64,000 nt of DNA from Nonlabens sp. MB-3u-79 (GCF_002831625.1 NZ_CP025116.1:2285501-2349500); one strand, 5' to 3'. Positions 11,734 to 21,436 are shown, counted from the first letter of the stretch. A program made the numbers and translations. The notes: generated by a model not told the origin, from the sequence alone.

Positions 11734-12834
11734 CTAGTTGACTTTCTTTAGAGTGACCCCGCCAAAGCTAGATCTAATATTTATTAATGCTGTGCCGCCT
11801 TTCTGACCACTATAACCAGATTTTTGCTTGTCGGTACTACCACTTTTAGAACTTGTTACCGTTAGATCATCAGAGAGTTTGATGCTGGAATACTCTGTGT
11901 CAATGTCAAATCTAAAAGAGGCCTCAGGATGATAGTTGATTTTTATTCCTGTGTATTCTGATTTAATAGTGACTTCTTTAAAATCACGTCCTAGCTCTGC
12001 AATACTTATGGATCCAAAGTCTGTATTTAAATTCACTAGCTCATTGATGTTTCCTATTTTTATGGTAGTATAATCTCCACGTCCCACTAGTTTGATCACC
12101 TCATCTATTAGTAATGTAGAAAAGTCTCCATTAAAATCAAGAATTTTCACATCGTGAAAGCTAGCTTTTGTATAATCACCTTCGTAAGTTACTTTTTCTG
12201 CTCCGTAAAGTTCGAAGCCACTAAAATCGGCTTTTATGTTTCCAGACTTCATATAATCTATGTGTGAGTTATTCGTATAATCAAATTTAAGATCATTATT
12301 TTCTGCTAGGAGTTGTCCTATGTCCAGTCTTCCAAAGTCACATTTGATCGTGGCACGACCTTTTAATCTATCGAGAATCACCGCGCCATAGTCGTTACTT
12401 AGATCTAGTGAAGCGGTAACCGGCATCTTAATGATGTAATCTATTTTCATATTAGAGCTTCGGTTGGAATCGCTACCAAATAATAAGTTCCATAAACCGC
12501 CACTGTTGTTAGAGTTGTGTTCAGCATCAGTTATAGCACTTACTTTAGAAGCACTAGCTTGAAAATCTACATCTATACCTTTGAGTTGATCGATAACGCG
12601 ATCTTCATTATCACCACTTACTTCAACAGTAATATCAATAGATACAATAGGAGAATCCCAGGTAGTAATGCTCACACTACCGAATTCGTTTTGAATAGCT
12701 ACCAGACAATTTTTGTTGACGTTAAAAGTTTTATTAATTTTTTTGGACTTGGTATATTTCCCGTCTTCAGGACCGGCTACAAGCAGTGCTGGAAGTAAAA
12801 ACAGCAGGATACTTAGTTTATATAAATGTTTCAT
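11734..12834 (-). CDS. DUF4097-type beta-solenoid envelope protein
   Basis: A 366-residue protein with an N-terminal signal peptide (LLFLLPALLVAG) and no lipobox Cys. The body is a long run of short beta-strand repeats (VAIQNEFGSVSITTWD, then similar strands such as YGAVILDRLKGRATI and FGSISIAELG), the pattern of the DUF4097 putative adhesins. A linker of about 30 residues near 320-350 is rich in S, G and K. Its start overlaps the upstream anti-sigma gene by 17 bases, so the two are probably translationally coupled. It is likely a target or an input of the sigma/anti-sigma pair. Confidence 0.8.
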   Translation of the reverse strand: MKHLYKLSILLFLLPALLVAGPEDGKYTKSKKINKTFNVNKNCLVAIQNEFGSVSITTWDSPIVSIDITVEVSGDNEDRVIDQLKGIDVDFQASASKVSAITDAEHNSNNSGGLWNLLFGSDSNRSSNMKIDYIIKMPVTASLDLSNDYGAVILDRLKGRATIKCDFGRLDIGQLLAENNDLKFDYTNNSHIDYMKSGNIKADFSGFELYGAEKVTYEGDYTKASFHDVKILDFNGDFSTLLIDEVIKLVGRGDYTTIKIGNINELVNLNTDFGSISIAELGRDFKEVTIKSEYTGIKINYHPEASFRFDIDTEYSSIKLSDDLTVTSSKSGSTDKQKSGYSGQKGGTALINIRSSFGGVTLKKVN

Positions 12835-13426
12835 CTTCTTGTTCTTTAAAATTTTTCAGTTGTTCTATTTGCTCCAGAGCAGTTTCTAATAAATCGATTC
12901 TATTTTGAAAATTTTGAATCATCGCAGCGATAACCGCTTTACTATCGTTGTTTATTTTAAAATCGGCCTTGATGGACTGGTAATCCAATTCTAATTTATT
13001 CAATGCGGTTTTAGTGTCGGCGATGATGCGCTCTGTATCTGGTGTTTGTTCTTTGTTAAGCTTTTCTAACTCTTCTTGGATAGTTGTTGTAAAAAAGTCT
13101 TGTGCTTGCGCCATTTCTGGTGACACACTAGAAAGTCCGTTATCTACTGCTGTGGTAGGAGCCAGGCGCATTCCTGTAAATCCTAATAAAACAGCCAGTC
13201 CGGCAACTAGCGACCACTTCAACCAGGAGTTTATAGGGATCACCTTTACATCTTTCTTAGCTTTATCAAAAGGGAGTGTTTCCATGAGGATCACGTCACT
13301 TTCTGGATTCCCTTTTTCTTCACAAGCTGCTTCCAGCTTTTCTAAAAATCTATTTCTGTGGCCGCTAGGCAATGATTCTGTGTTAAAATCTTGTTCTGCA
13401 AACCATTCTTTCATGTCCTTTTTCAT
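12818..13426 (-). CDS. Membrane-bound anti-sigma factor candidate
   Basis: 202 residues: a cytoplasmic N-terminus (MKEWFAEQDFNTESLPSGHRNRF), one transmembrane segment around residues 68-90 (SWLKWSLVAGLAVLLGFTG), then a periplasmic helical part with coiled-coil character. It lacks an obvious zinc-binding anti-sigma motif. The role is inferred from position: its start overlaps the sigma factor stop by 4 bases (ATGA), the usual arrangement of an ECF sigma factor and its membrane inhibitor. Either Met1 or Met5 could be the start. Confidence 0.7.
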   Translation of the reverse strand: MKKDMKEWFAEQDFNTESLPSGHRNRFLEKLEAACEEKGNPESDVILMETLPFDKAKKDVKVIPINSWLKWSLVAGLAVLLGFTGMRLAPTTAVDNGLSSVSPEMAQAQDFFTTTIQEELEKLNKEQTPDTERIIADTKTALNKLELDYQSIKADFKINNDSKAVIAAMIQNFQNRIDLLETALEQIEQLKNFKEQEDETFI

Positions 13427-13971
13427 ATCAGTTGCATTTTATTTCTCAGGCTTTCTTTTGCTCTTGAGATCGTGGTTCTGCACATGGCATTTGACATTCC
13501 CATAATCTCACATATTTCATCATTATCCATACCTTCAATTAGGCTTAGCGTTAAAACATGTCGGTAATTATCTTTTAGTAACTTCATGACTTGGAGTACT
13601 TTTTTAGCCGTCATTCCAGCAGCTTCCATATCGATTTGCACATCTGTTTGTTGTTCCATCTCGTAGGCGACATCATCATAAGTTATTTTAGGCATTTTTT
13701 TTACTTTCTTTAAGTGTGTCAGGCTATTGTTGACCACGATTCTTTTTAACCAGCAGCCGAAAGTCGCTTCACGGTTCCATTGTGACATCTTTGCAAAAGC
13801 TGTGATCATGCTGTCTTGCATAATATCTTCGGCTTGTGCGCTGTCTTTGACAATTCTAAACGCGACATGGTACATTCCCTTAGCATATTGATCATAGACA
13901 CGCATTTGTGCCTTGCGATCGCCTTGTTCACAGTGTTTATAAAGTTCTATTTCAGTTATTGTTAAAGTCAC
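13423..13971 (-). CDS. ECF-type RNA polymerase sigma factor
   Basis: 182 residues with sigma region 2 (YDQYAKGMYHVAFRIVKD, then AEDIMQDSMITAF) and region 4 (VLTLSLIEGMDNDEICEIMG, then TISRAKESLRNKM). There is no region 3, so it is an extracytoplasmic-function sigma factor. It is first in an operon of sigma factor, anti-sigma candidate, DUF4097 protein and head-GIN protein, all with overlapping or short junctions. The upstream region has two TGTTAC repeats that may be its own promoter elements. The signal sensed is unknown; envelope state is the likely candidate. Confidence 0.9.
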   Translation of the reverse strand: MTLTITEIELYKHCEQGDRKAQMRVYDQYAKGMYHVAFRIVKDSAQAEDIMQDSMITAFAKMSQWNREATFGCWLKRIVVNNSLTHLKKVKKMPKITYDDVAYEMEQQTDVQIDMEAAGMTAKKVLQVMKLLKDNYRHVLTLSLIEGMDNDEICEIMGMSNAMCRTTISRAKESLRNKMQLI

Positions 13972-13979
13972 TTGGTCAG

Positions 13980-14020
13980 TGTTACGCTTTAAAGATGCAA
14001 TTTATTCCAGTATGTTACAC
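13980..14020 (-). promoter_or_regulatory. Direct repeat of TGTTAC(G/A)C upstream of the sigma factor operon
   Basis: TGTTACGC at 13980-13987 and TGTTACAC at 14013-14020 are 33 bases apart start to start, about three helical turns. On the operon strand they read G(C/T)GTAACA; a GTAAC core is common in -35 boxes of ECF-dependent promoters. Autoregulation is an inference. Confidence 0.35.
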
Positions 14021-14024
14021 TTCA

Positions 14025-14040
14025 TGGCAAGGAATTTGAA
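14025..14040 (+). promoter_or_regulatory. Candidate sigma-54-like promoter of lon
   Basis: TGGCAAGGAATTTGAA keeps GG and GA ten bases apart, with TGGCA and TTG in -24/-12 positions. It would give a leader of about 170 bases containing a palindromic element. The same GG-N10-GA form precedes dnaK and clpB. Confidence 0.4.
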
Positions 14041-14143
14041 ATTTATTAGAGTAGTATGTAGTGGAATGTGTGGAATAGCTTTTTACTAGAGCCTATAAGA
14101 CTATTTAGTAGTTTGATAATGTGGCTTTTATGTGTTGTAATTC

Positions 14144-14159
14144 CGCTTTCGCGAAAGCG
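14144..14159. repeat. Palindromic element, perfect copy
   Basis: A perfect CGCTTTCGCGAAAGCG in the probable lon leader, 67 bases before the lon start. Confidence 0.9.
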
Positions 14160-14225
14160 AAACAGTTACAGACATCGTACAAAAATTAATTATTAAAAAT
14201 AAAAGCCAACAGTCTATATGACATT

Positions 14226-16697
14226 GTGGCGACTGAAAAAGATATGTTCAAACCAAAGAAATTTTCAATAGACAACTTGTCACTCCAAGAATTTGATCAA
14301 GATGCGGAGTTTATCCCTTTATTGAGCAGTGAGGACGAGGAAGAAATGAATAACGAAAACGTGCCAGAAACCTTATCCATATTGCCTTTGCGCAACATGG
14401 TGTTGTTTCCTGGTGTGGTAATTCCTATTACTGCAGGGCGAGATCGTTCCATTAAATTATTACAGGATGCCAATAAAAAAGGCATATCTATAGGGGTGGT
14501 AGCTCAAAAAGACGAAGATGTCGAAGAGCCTTCCATTGAAGACCTGCACACGACTGGAGTGGTAGCAAAAATTTTGAAGATCTTCAAAATGCCTGATGGT
14601 AATACGACTGTAATTATTCAAGGTAAAAAGCGTTTTGAAATGGGCGATATGGTTACAGAGCAACCCTTTATCACTGCTGTGGCTAAAGACCTTCCAGATG
14701 TACGGCCAGTAAAGGAAGACCCTGAATTCATTGCTATTATTGAAAAGATCAAGGAACTAGCTCTAGAAATCATCAAAGAAAGTCCCAATATTCCCAGTGA
14801 AGCATCTTTTGCTATTAAGAATATTGAGTCCGATTCTTTTTTAGTGAATTTTGTTTCTTCTAATATGAATCTGAAGGTAGAGGAAAAGCAAAAAGTACTT
14901 GAAATCAATGATTTAAAAGAGCGCGCACTGGAAACCTTGCGTTTTATGAATATTGAACGTCAAAAATTAGAGCTTAAAAACGATATACAGTCCAAAGTGC
15001 AGACTGATATCAATAAGCAACAAAGGGAATATTACTTGCATCAGCAAATGAAGACCATTCAAGATGAGTTGGGTGGCGGTGTTTCTTCTCATCAAGAAGT
15101 GGATGAGATGCGCCAGCGTGCTAAGAAAAAGAAATGGGATGATCATGTAAAGGAGCATTTTGAAAAGGAATTGGCTAAAATGCAACGTATGAATCCGCAA
15201 GTAGCAGAGTATTCCATACAGCGCAATTACTTGGACCTTATTCTCGATCTGCCATGGAATGAGTTTTCTAAGGACAACTTTGACTTGAAACGCGCCGTAA
15301 AAATTTTAGATCGGGATCATTACGGTCTAGACGAAGTAAAGAAACGCATCATTGAACACCTCGCTGTTTTGAAATTGCGTAATGATATGAAGTCACCTAT
15401 ACTTTGTTTATACGGACCTCCAGGAGTTGGTAAAACTTCTCTAGGTAAATCTATAGCAGAGGCGCTAGGACGAGAATACGTTCGTATTTCCTTAGGTGGA
15501 TTGAGAGATGAAGCTGAAATACGTGGTCACCGTAAAACCTATATAGGAGCGATGCCTGGACGTATTATACAAAGCATTAAAAAGGCCAAAACTTCAAATC
15601 CAGTTTTTGTACTGGATGAGATTGATAAATTGAGCAACTCCCATAATGGAGATCCTTCTAGTGCGATGCTGGAAGTATTAGATCCAGAGCAAAACAATTC
15701 CTTTTATGACAACTTCTTAGAAATGGGATTTGACTTAAGTAAAGTAATGTTTATTGCGACGAGTAATAGCTTAAATACCATACAACCTGCATTGCGTGAT
15801 CGTATGGAGATTATCAATGTGACGGGTTACACGATAGAAGAAAAGGTAGAAATAGGAAAAAAACATTTATTACCAAAGCAATTAAAGGAACATGGACTAG
15901 ACAAGTCCCATCTTAAGATTGCAATGCCACAGCTCGAAAAAATAGTGGAAGGTTACACACGTGAAAGTGGTGTGAGATCTCTTGACAAGCAAATTGCTAA
16001 AATGGTACGCTATGCAGCAAAAAGTATTGCTATGGAAGAAGATTACGATCTTAAAGTGACCAACGATACAGTTATTAAAGTATTGGGGTCCCCTAGAATG
16101 GAACGTGATAAGTATGAAAACAATGATGTTGCCGGTGTCGTTACAGGACTGGCATGGACTCAAGTAGGTGGGGATATTCTTTTTATTGAATCCATTCTTT
16201 CTAAAGGAAAAGGGACGCTTACCATAACAGGTAACCTCGGTAAAGTGATGAAGGAAAGCGCAACCATTGCGATGGAATACATCAAATCAAACTCCGAAGA
16301 ATTGGGAATAGACAGCTCGGTATTTGAAAAATACAACGTACATATTCATGTGCCTGAAGGAGCTACTCCTAAAGACGGTCCTAGTGCAGGGGTGAGCATG
16401 TTAACTTCATTAGTTTCCTTGTTTACACAACGTAAAGTGAAGAAAAGTCTAGCGATGACAGGAGAAATCACACTAAGAGGTAAGGTATTACCAGTAGGTG
16501 GTATCAAGGAAAAAATTCTTGCAGCAAAACGCGCTAGAATTAAAGAGATCCTGCTTTGTGAGCAAAACCGAAGAGATATTGAAGAAATCAAAGCCGATTA
16601 TATCAAAGGCTTGACCTTTCATTATGTAAGTGATATGAGCAATGTATTAGAACTAGCCCTTACTAAGCAAAAGGTAAAGAATGCAAAGAAATTGTAG
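14226..16697 (+). CDS. lon: ATP-dependent protease Lon
   Basis: An 823-residue LonA protease that degrades damaged and regulatory proteins in the cytoplasm. The N-terminal substrate-binding domain begins at [15 protein letters not shown] (about 54-68), a coiled-coil stretch follows, then the AAA+ domain with Walker A GPPGVGKT at 397-404 and Walker [11 protein letters not shown], and the protease domain with Ser720 in KDGPSAG and Lys763 in [10 protein letters not shown] as the catalytic pair. I give the GTG at 14226; ATG 14244 (MFKPKKFS) is an equally possible start. It is a single-gene unit with a terminator and a sigma-54-like element upstream. Confidence 0.97.
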   Translation: MATEKDMFKPKKFSIDNLSLQEFDQDAEFIPLLSSEDEEEMNNENVPETLSILPLRNMVLFPGVVIPITAGRDRSIKLLQDANKKGISIGVVAQKDEDVEEPSIEDLHTTGVVAKILKIFKMPDGNTTVIIQGKKRFEMGDMVTEQPFITAVAKDLPDVRPVKEDPEFIAIIEKIKELALEIIKESPNIPSEASFAIKNIESDSFLVNFVSSNMNLKVEEKQKVLEINDLKERALETLRFMNIERQKLELKNDIQSKVQTDINKQQREYYLHQQMKTIQDELGGGVSSHQEVDEMRQRAKKKKWDDHVKEHFEKELAKMQRMNPQVAEYSIQRNYLDLILDLPWNEFSKDNFDLKRAVKILDRDHYGLDEVKKRIIEHLAVLKLRNDMKSPILCLYGPPGVGKTSLGKSIAEALGREYVRISLGGLRDEAEIRGHRKTYIGAMPGRIIQSIKKAKTSNPVFVLDEIDKLSNSHNGDPSSAMLEVLDPEQNNSFYDNFLEMGFDLSKVMFIATSNSLNTIQPALRDRMEIINVTGYTIEEKVEIGKKHLLPKQLKEHGLDKSHLKIAMPQLEKIVEGYTRESGVRSLDKQIAKMVRYAAKSIAMEEDYDLKVTNDTVIKVLGSPRMERDKYENNDVAGVVTGLAWTQVGGDILFIESILSKGKGTLTITGNLGKVMKESATIAMEYIKSNSEELGIDSSVFEKYNVHIHVPEGATPKDGPSAGVSMLTSLVSLFTQRKVKKSLAMTGEITLRGKVLPVGGIKEKILAAKRARIKEILLCEQNRRDIEEIKADYIKGLTFHYVSDMSNVLELALTKQKVKNAKKL

Positions 16698-16720
16698 TTA
16701 AAAATAATTTCTAATAGATT

Positions 16721-16753
16721 AAAAAGGTCGAGAAGCAATTCTCGACCTTTTTT
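16721..16753. terminator. Terminator of lon
   Basis: The stem AAAAAGGTCGAGAA/TTCTCGACCTTTTT has a 4-base loop and ends in a T run. It lies between lon and the convergent gene at 16817. Confidence 0.9.
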
Positions 16754-16816
16754 GATTTATATCATTAAGCATTAGGGCAGCATCGGGTAACCTTTTCCCT
16801 CTCACATAAAATCCTC

Positions 16817-17251
16817 TTACATCTTACTATAATCCACTACCAGCTTCTTGTACCATTTCCCTAAATCTCCGGGAATTTTTTTATAATTCTTAGTCAGTTC
16901 TGTTGCAAGTCTGGAGTTAGAACGTTCTTTTTCCGAAGGGTTTGCGGTCAGATAGCCTTGGAACTTCCCAACATCGTCTATAATTTTTGGAGCTTTGTTT
17001 GAAACGCTGTTCCATGGTGACAGGGGGTTATTAGGATCTCCATAATTATTTAAATCGTTCCATATGGAAGTCTTGCTAAAACTACTTCCGTAATCCCCAA
17101 AAGCATTCCAGATGGACTTGCTGTCAAATCTAGAACAATCCATACAGCCTAGATATTCGGTATAATCTGCGCCCCCATAGAGATGCAAGTTTTGAGAACT
17201 GGCGTAGGAACTGCTTGCAATTATAACTATCAAAAGGAGTGTGTTTTTCAT
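16817..17251 (-). CDS. Secreted protein with SIWN/YGS repeats, function unknown
   Basis: 144 residues with a signal peptide (MKNTLLLIVIIASSSYASSQ). After it comes YLGCMDC, then FDSKSIWNAFGDYGS, a second SIWN with NNYGD, and a third degenerate SPWN, so a repeat of about 20 residues with conserved S-(I/P)-W-N and (G/N)xYG(S/D). Similar Cys-x2-Cys plus SIWN/YGS arrays occur in other secreted bacterial proteins of unknown role, from memory. The C-terminal 60 residues are basic and helical. It stands alone between lon and the ABC transporter. Confidence 0.65.
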   Translation of the reverse strand: MKNTLLLIVIIASSSYASSQNLHLYGGADYTEYLGCMDCSRFDSKSIWNAFGDYGSSFSKTSIWNDLNNYGDPNNPLSPWNSVSNKAPKIIDDVGKFQGYLTANPSEKERSNSRLATELTKNYKKIPGDLGKWYKKLVVDYSKM

Positions 17252-17327
17252 TTTAATGGAGTGAAAGGTGTTCTATAAATTGAATTACATAAAAAATTGA
17301 GCAGCTATTCTTTAATAAAAGAACTGT

Positions 17328-19160
17328 TTATTGATAACCAGCAGCTTGTAAATTAAACAGCTGCTCATACAGCTGTGGAGCAGCCATGAGTTCTTCATGG
17401 GTTCCTATTTCAGCGACTTGACCATCTTCGAGTACTAAAATACGATCTGCCATACGTACTGTTGAGAATCGGTGTGAGATGATGATACTGGTTTTTCCTT
17501 TAGTAAGCCCAATAAAACGTTCAAAAACATCGTATTCGGCTTGTGCGTCTAGTGCACTGGTAGGCTCGTCGAGCACGACAACATCAGCATCCTTCATATA
17601 GGCACGAGCTAGGGCTACCTTTTGCCATTGTCCACCGCTCAATTCTTGACCTTTTGCAAAGCGTCTTCCTAACTGTTGATCGATACCGCCTTTCATTACG
17701 GCAACAACTTGATCTGCCAGGCTGCGTTGTGCGGCATCATTGATCATAGAATCATTAGAAAGCTCGTCTATATTTCCTACGGCTATGTTCTCGCGTAAGC
17801 TAAATTCATACTTAAAGAAGTCTTGGAAAATAACACCAAAACGTTTTCGGTATTCTTGCTTGTCAAATTGTGCAATGTTGACTCCATCGAGCAATATTTC
17901 TCCTTTTGTAGGTTCATAAAATCGCAAGATCAATTTGATCAATGTTGTTTTCCCTGCACCATTCTGTCCAACAAATGCTATTTTCTCTCCTGCTTTGATC
18001 TTAAAACTCACTCCTTTCAATACATCTGTGTCACTACCTGCATAACCAAAATGCACATTTTTAATTTCAAAGCCTTCTTGAATACGCTCGGGAAGTGGAG
18101 TAGTGGAGATTGCCTGATCTGTGACCTGTATATCTAAAAAGTCAAAGTAGTCTCTTAAATAAAGGGAACCTTCAGAAATGGCAGTAAATCTGGAAAAGAA
18201 CCCCTGAAGGTTATTTCGCAAACGGTTAAATGATCCAGATAAAAAGGTTAATTCTCCTATAGAAAGAGTCCCTGAAATTACCTTAAAAATAATAAAGATG
18301 TAAGCCCCATAATAAGACAAAATCCCTAAAATATTAAACAAGGAACCGTACAGACTTTGCTTTAAAGAAAGCTTTTTATTGATTTCATAGTAATCGCCAG
18401 ACAGCTTTTTAAATCGCGAGGCGATATAATCGGTCAGGCCAAAAAGCTTGACCTCTTTTGCTGTTTGATTATTGGCTCCTATAAAACGCAAATAATCCAG
18501 TTCACGACGCTCGGCGGTCCAGCTGCGAGCAACTGAATACCGGTGAGAACTAAATTTGGCTTCATTGATAAAGGACGGAATAATACTCAATACCAAAAGG
18601 ATGATCAATAAGGGTTCAAAATAGATCAAACCTGCGATTAAGGATCCTATGGAAATAACACTTTGAATCTGGCTTAAGGAAGCACTCATCAATCCTACGC
18701 GACCGCTGGTTTGCTGTCTGGCGCGTTCTAGTTTGTCATAAAAGTCAGGATCTTCTAATTGCTCTAAAGTCAGTTCGTTTGTTTTCCTAATGATTCTTTC
18801 TGAAGAGGCATTGGAATATAAATCACCTATCAATCCATCGGTAAGGTTGATCAATCTATTTAACAAATCGGCTAGGACAGCAACACTTAATTCGATCGCA
18901 ACATAAGTCCAGAGTTGGTTAAGGTCTTTTTCATCGAGTGAGATTTGTAAAATAACCTCATCAATGATCAGTTTTCCTACCCACAACAAGATAACAGGAC
19001 TCAGTGCAGTAAGGAGTCTAGCGATAAAGTTGGTCACAAAAAGCTTGGGACTGACACGCCAGATTTCTTTAAAGAATCTGGGTAAGGTTTTTAAGGCGCT
19101 GAAAGAGAATGTTTTTCCCTTTTTACTCTGTTCTTTTATAGATGCTGGAACTCTTGCCAC
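17328..19160 (-). CDS. ABC exporter, fused permease and ATPase
   Basis: A 610-residue half-transporter: about six membrane helices in residues 40-320, then an ATPase domain with Walker A GQNGAGKTT, signature LSGGQWQKVALARAY and Walker B VVVLDEPTSALD. Q-loop and H-loop (IIISHRFSTV) are intact. It probably works as a homodimer that exports a lipid, peptide or drug; substrate cannot be told. The start is GTG 19160, and a -7 box TACCTTTG sits 17 bases before it. It is a single-gene unit. Confidence 0.9.
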   Translation of the reverse strand: MARVPASIKEQSKKGKTFSFSALKTLPRFFKEIWRVSPKLFVTNFIARLLTALSPVILLWVGKLIIDEVILQISLDEKDLNQLWTYVAIELSVAVLADLLNRLINLTDGLIGDLYSNASSERIIRKTNELTLEQLEDPDFYDKLERARQQTSGRVGLMSASLSQIQSVISIGSLIAGLIYFEPLLIILLVLSIIPSFINEAKFSSHRYSVARSWTAERRELDYLRFIGANNQTAKEVKLFGLTDYIASRFKKLSGDYYEINKKLSLKQSLYGSLFNILGILSYYGAYIFIIFKVISGTLSIGELTFLSGSFNRLRNNLQGFFSRFTAISEGSLYLRDYFDFLDIQVTDQAISTTPLPERIQEGFEIKNVHFGYAGSDTDVLKGVSFKIKAGEKIAFVGQNGAGKTTLIKLILRFYEPTKGEILLDGVNIAQFDKQEYRKRFGVIFQDFFKYEFSLRENIAVGNIDELSNDSMINDAAQRSLADQVVAVMKGGIDQQLGRRFAKGQELSGGQWQKVALARAYMKDADVVVLDEPTSALDAQAEYDVFERFIGLTKGKTSIIISHRFSTVRMADRILVLEDGQVAEIGTHEELMAAPQLYEQLFNLQAAGYQ

Positions 19161-19177
19161 ATTTTTGATTTAGAAGA

Positions 19178-19185
19178 CAAAGGTA
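19178..19185 (-). promoter_or_regulatory. -7 box of the ABC exporter gene
   Basis: TACCTTTG on the minus strand matches the Bacteroidota TAnnTTTG box exactly. No -33 TTTG was seen at the usual distance. Confidence 0.45.
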
Positions 19186-19213
19186 CGATACAAGGAATTG
19201 TTTATGCTGTTCT

Positions 19214-19229
19214 CGCTTTCGCGAAAGCG
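19214..19229. repeat. Palindromic element, perfect copy
   Basis: A perfect CGCTTTCGCGAAAGCG about 54 bases upstream of the ABC exporter start. Confidence 0.9.
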
Positions 19230-19377
19230 GACTTTTAATAACCTCTTTTATCGGAATACAACTGAGAAGTAGGGAGGAAATGAATGGTCGTCATCAAGTG
19301 CGAGTATTCAAAAACTGCAACAGATTGCTTTAACGGCATTTAAAAGCCTTTAGTTTATAGGTTTCCTGAAACTTTTC

Positions 19378-20283
19378 CTAAGGCAATTCTTTACCCGTCG
19401 AAGCAATATAAATTTGAAACCATTGCTCTAGTGACATTTTAATTTGGAAGGAGTCTACGGCTGTTTGAATGCGCTCGATCTTACCAGTTCCCAATATGGG
19501 AATGATGCCAGATGGATGCATCAATAGCCATTGGTACAAGATTTGTTCCGTTTGGGAAACCCCTAGTTCTTGAGCTACTATTTTTACGGCTTGAAGCAGT
19601 CTGGCTCCTTTCTCGGTTTTGGGAGTTAGAAGTTCACCACCAGCAAGAGGCGACCAGGCCATAGGACGTATTTTTTTGGAGATCAGGTAATCTAGGTTTT
19701 GGTTTTCAAAATGCTCCAAAGAGTAAGCAGAAATCTCGATTTGGTTCGTGACCAGTGGTTCCTCCACATAGGCTTGCAAGGACTCCAATTGCAATGGGAG
19801 AAAATTAGAAACCCCAAAATGAAGCACTTTACCGCTAGACTTTAATTGATCAAAAGCTTTTGCCACTTCTTCAGGATTAAAAAAAGGTGATGGTCGGTGC
19901 AATAACAACACATCTATATAATCGGTTTGCAGGTTTTTAAGGGATTCTTCTACTTGAGAAACAATGTAAGAGGCGCTGTAATCGTAATATTTCACTTTGC
20001 GCTCTGGAAATTTACTGGTGTTGAGTTTGATGCCACATTTAGTAACCAGCTGCATTTGGTCGCGCAATGCGCTTTCATTTTTCATCACTTTTCCAAAAGC
20101 CGCTTCACATTCATGATTTCCATAAATATCAGCATGATCAAAAGTGCTTACTCCAGTTTCTATAGACTCTTGAATAAAAGAAAGTAATTCTTGATCGGTT
20201 TTATTCCAGTCGAGCAAACGCCACATTCCCAGAACGATTCTTGATACTTCTAAATTTGCGGCAAGCTTTGTCTTTATCTCCAT
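19378..20283 (-). CDS. Aldo/keto reductase, YdhF-like
   Basis: A 301-residue NADPH-dependent oxidoreductase with a TIM-barrel fold. The catalytic Asp and Tyr are in DHADIYG (about 49-55), Lys in VTKCGIK, and His in LLLHRPSPF. The C-terminal IPILGTGKIERIQTA segment binds the NADP phosphate. The sequence pattern fits the YdhF group. An ATG at 20292 exists, but it lies within the -7 box TAACTTTG, so ATG 20283 (MEIKTKL) is preferred; the mRNA may have almost no leader. Substrate unknown. Confidence 0.88.
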   Translation of the reverse strand: MEIKTKLAANLEVSRIVLGMWRLLDWNKTDQELLSFIQESIETGVSTFDHADIYGNHECEAAFGKVMKNESALRDQMQLVTKCGIKLNTSKFPERKVKYYDYSASYIVSQVEESLKNLQTDYIDVLLLHRPSPFFNPEEVAKAFDQLKSSGKVLHFGVSNFLPLQLESLQAYVEEPLVTNQIEISAYSLEHFENQNLDYLISKKIRPMAWSPLAGGELLTPKTEKGARLLQAVKIVAQELGVSQTEQILYQWLLMHPSGIIPILGTGKIERIQTAVDSFQIKMSLEQWFQIYIASTGKELP

Positions 20284-20289
20284 AGAGGT

Positions 20290-20297
20290 CAAAGTTA
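20290..20297 (-). promoter_or_regulatory. -7 box of the aldo/keto reductase gene
   Basis: TAACTTTG on the minus strand matches TAnnTTTG and ends 6 bases before the ATG, which would make the transcript nearly leaderless. No clear -33 element. Confidence 0.45.
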
Positions 20298-20335
20298 TTA
20301 TTGATTTTTAATTAAATTCTCCATAGTTAGACTAA

Positions 20336-21055
20336 CTACGGATTTGTGGACCAAAGAGAAGCAGCTTTAAGCATGGCTCTTCTAGGTAGTTTTAATCCTG
20401 CTACTACTAACTCGGCAAAATCTTCTGGTTGTAATACACTGTCTTCAGAATCTTTATCTGCTATTCCTAAATCTACCGCCATGTCTGTTGCAATGGTGCT
20501 AGGTGTAAGCGTACAAACTCTGATATTGTTTTTACGTACTTCTTTCATCAAGGATTCTGACATCCCGATTACTGCAAATTTAGAAGCCGAATAAGCCGAG
20601 GTACTGGCATTACCACTCAATCCTGCGGTAGAAGAAACGTTGATAATGTCACCGTGATTTTGATCGATCAAATAAGGCAGGACTTCTTTAGTGATATAAT
20701 ACATTCCCATAAGGTTGGTCTGTATGATCTGACTCCACCGGTCCACATCCATATCGTTGAGCGTACCAAAAGCCGCAATACCCGCATTGTTTACTAGAAT
20801 ATCTACACCACCCAAATCAGAAACTAAGGTTTTGATATGCTTTTGAACCTCTTTATAATTACCTAAATCAAACACGGCATAAGTGGCCTGGACACCTAGA
20901 TGTTCTAACTCGCTAACCGTTGCTTTTAAAGCTACTTCATCTCTACCAGTAATGGCTACGTTTATTCCCTCTTTAGCAAATGCTATTGCTGTAGCTTTTC
21001 CTAAACCACGGTTACCCCCTGTGATGATCGCATTTTTACCTTTTAAATCTTGCAT
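20336..21055 (-). CDS. Short-chain dehydrogenase/reductase, FabG-like
   Basis: A 239-residue NAD(P)-dependent reductase. The cofactor motif TGGNRGLG is at residues 13-20, NNAG follows, and the catalytic Ser, Tyr and Lys are in NVSSTAG and SAYSASK. It is of the 3-oxoacyl-ACP reductase type by sequence, but a stand-alone copy outside a fatty-acid cluster often has another ketone substrate. The open frame extends 61 codons upstream with low-complexity residues not seen in the family, so I start at ATG 21055 (MQDLKGKNAIITGG). Confidence 0.88.
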   Translation of the reverse strand: MQDLKGKNAIITGGNRGLGKATAIAFAKEGINVAITGRDEVALKATVSELEHLGVQATYAVFDLGNYKEVQKHIKTLVSDLGGVDILVNNAGIAAFGTLNDMDVDRWSQIIQTNLMGMYYITKEVLPYLIDQNHGDIINVSSTAGLSGNASTSAYSASKFAVIGMSESLMKEVRKNNIRVCTLTPSTIATDMAVDLGIADKDSEDSVLQPEDFAELVVAGLKLPRRAMLKAASLWSTNP

Positions 21056-21436
21056 GTATGTTGTATTAAAGTTGAAATGAATATGGATTATATGAAAGGA
21101 AAAGAATAAAAATAGTTCCTCTTTTGTCAAATAGCTTCGAGTAGTAAAATTAAAGTTTTTATATGGTTCTCCTGGGCGATGATGTCTTAATCCTTTGTGA
21201 AGAAACAGATAATACTTGTTTTTACAACTAGAGTACAAGTCTTAGTTGTTGGGTTCCGCTTTCGCGAAAGCTTAACTAATCAATGTTTTAAGGAATTAGC
21301 TTTATCTGATGTATTTAATTCATTAGCTATTTCTTTGAACCCTACTCTTTAAGGCTTTGCTCATTTGGTTCTAATTTATTAGGACTTATAAGAGGGCAAA
21401 TTTCGACATGTTTGGAAGAGTGGCATGAAATGAAAA
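21056..21436. other. Intergenic region, 381 bp
   Basis: No coding signal. It holds a near-perfect palindromic element (21257-21271) and an inverted repeat ACAACTA (21224-21230) / TAGTTGT (21243-21249). The SDR promoter should be at its left end, but no TAnnTTTG box was found. Confidence 0.5.
21257..21271. repeat. Palindromic element, last base differs
   Basis: CGCTTTCGCGAAAGC, followed by T in place of the final G. Confidence 0.8.

Noticed and set aside
13014..13505. 163-codon plus-strand open frame
   Set aside because: Shadow of the anti-sigma and sigma genes on the other strand.
20336..21055. SDR as the ketocapnine reductase of the sulfonolipid pathway
   Set aside because: It is 18 kb away from the PLP pair, and FabG-like SDRs are common; nothing links them.
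21056..21238. 61-codon N-terminal extension of the SDR
   Set aside because: Low-complexity residues unlike the family; ATG 21055 gives the standard start.
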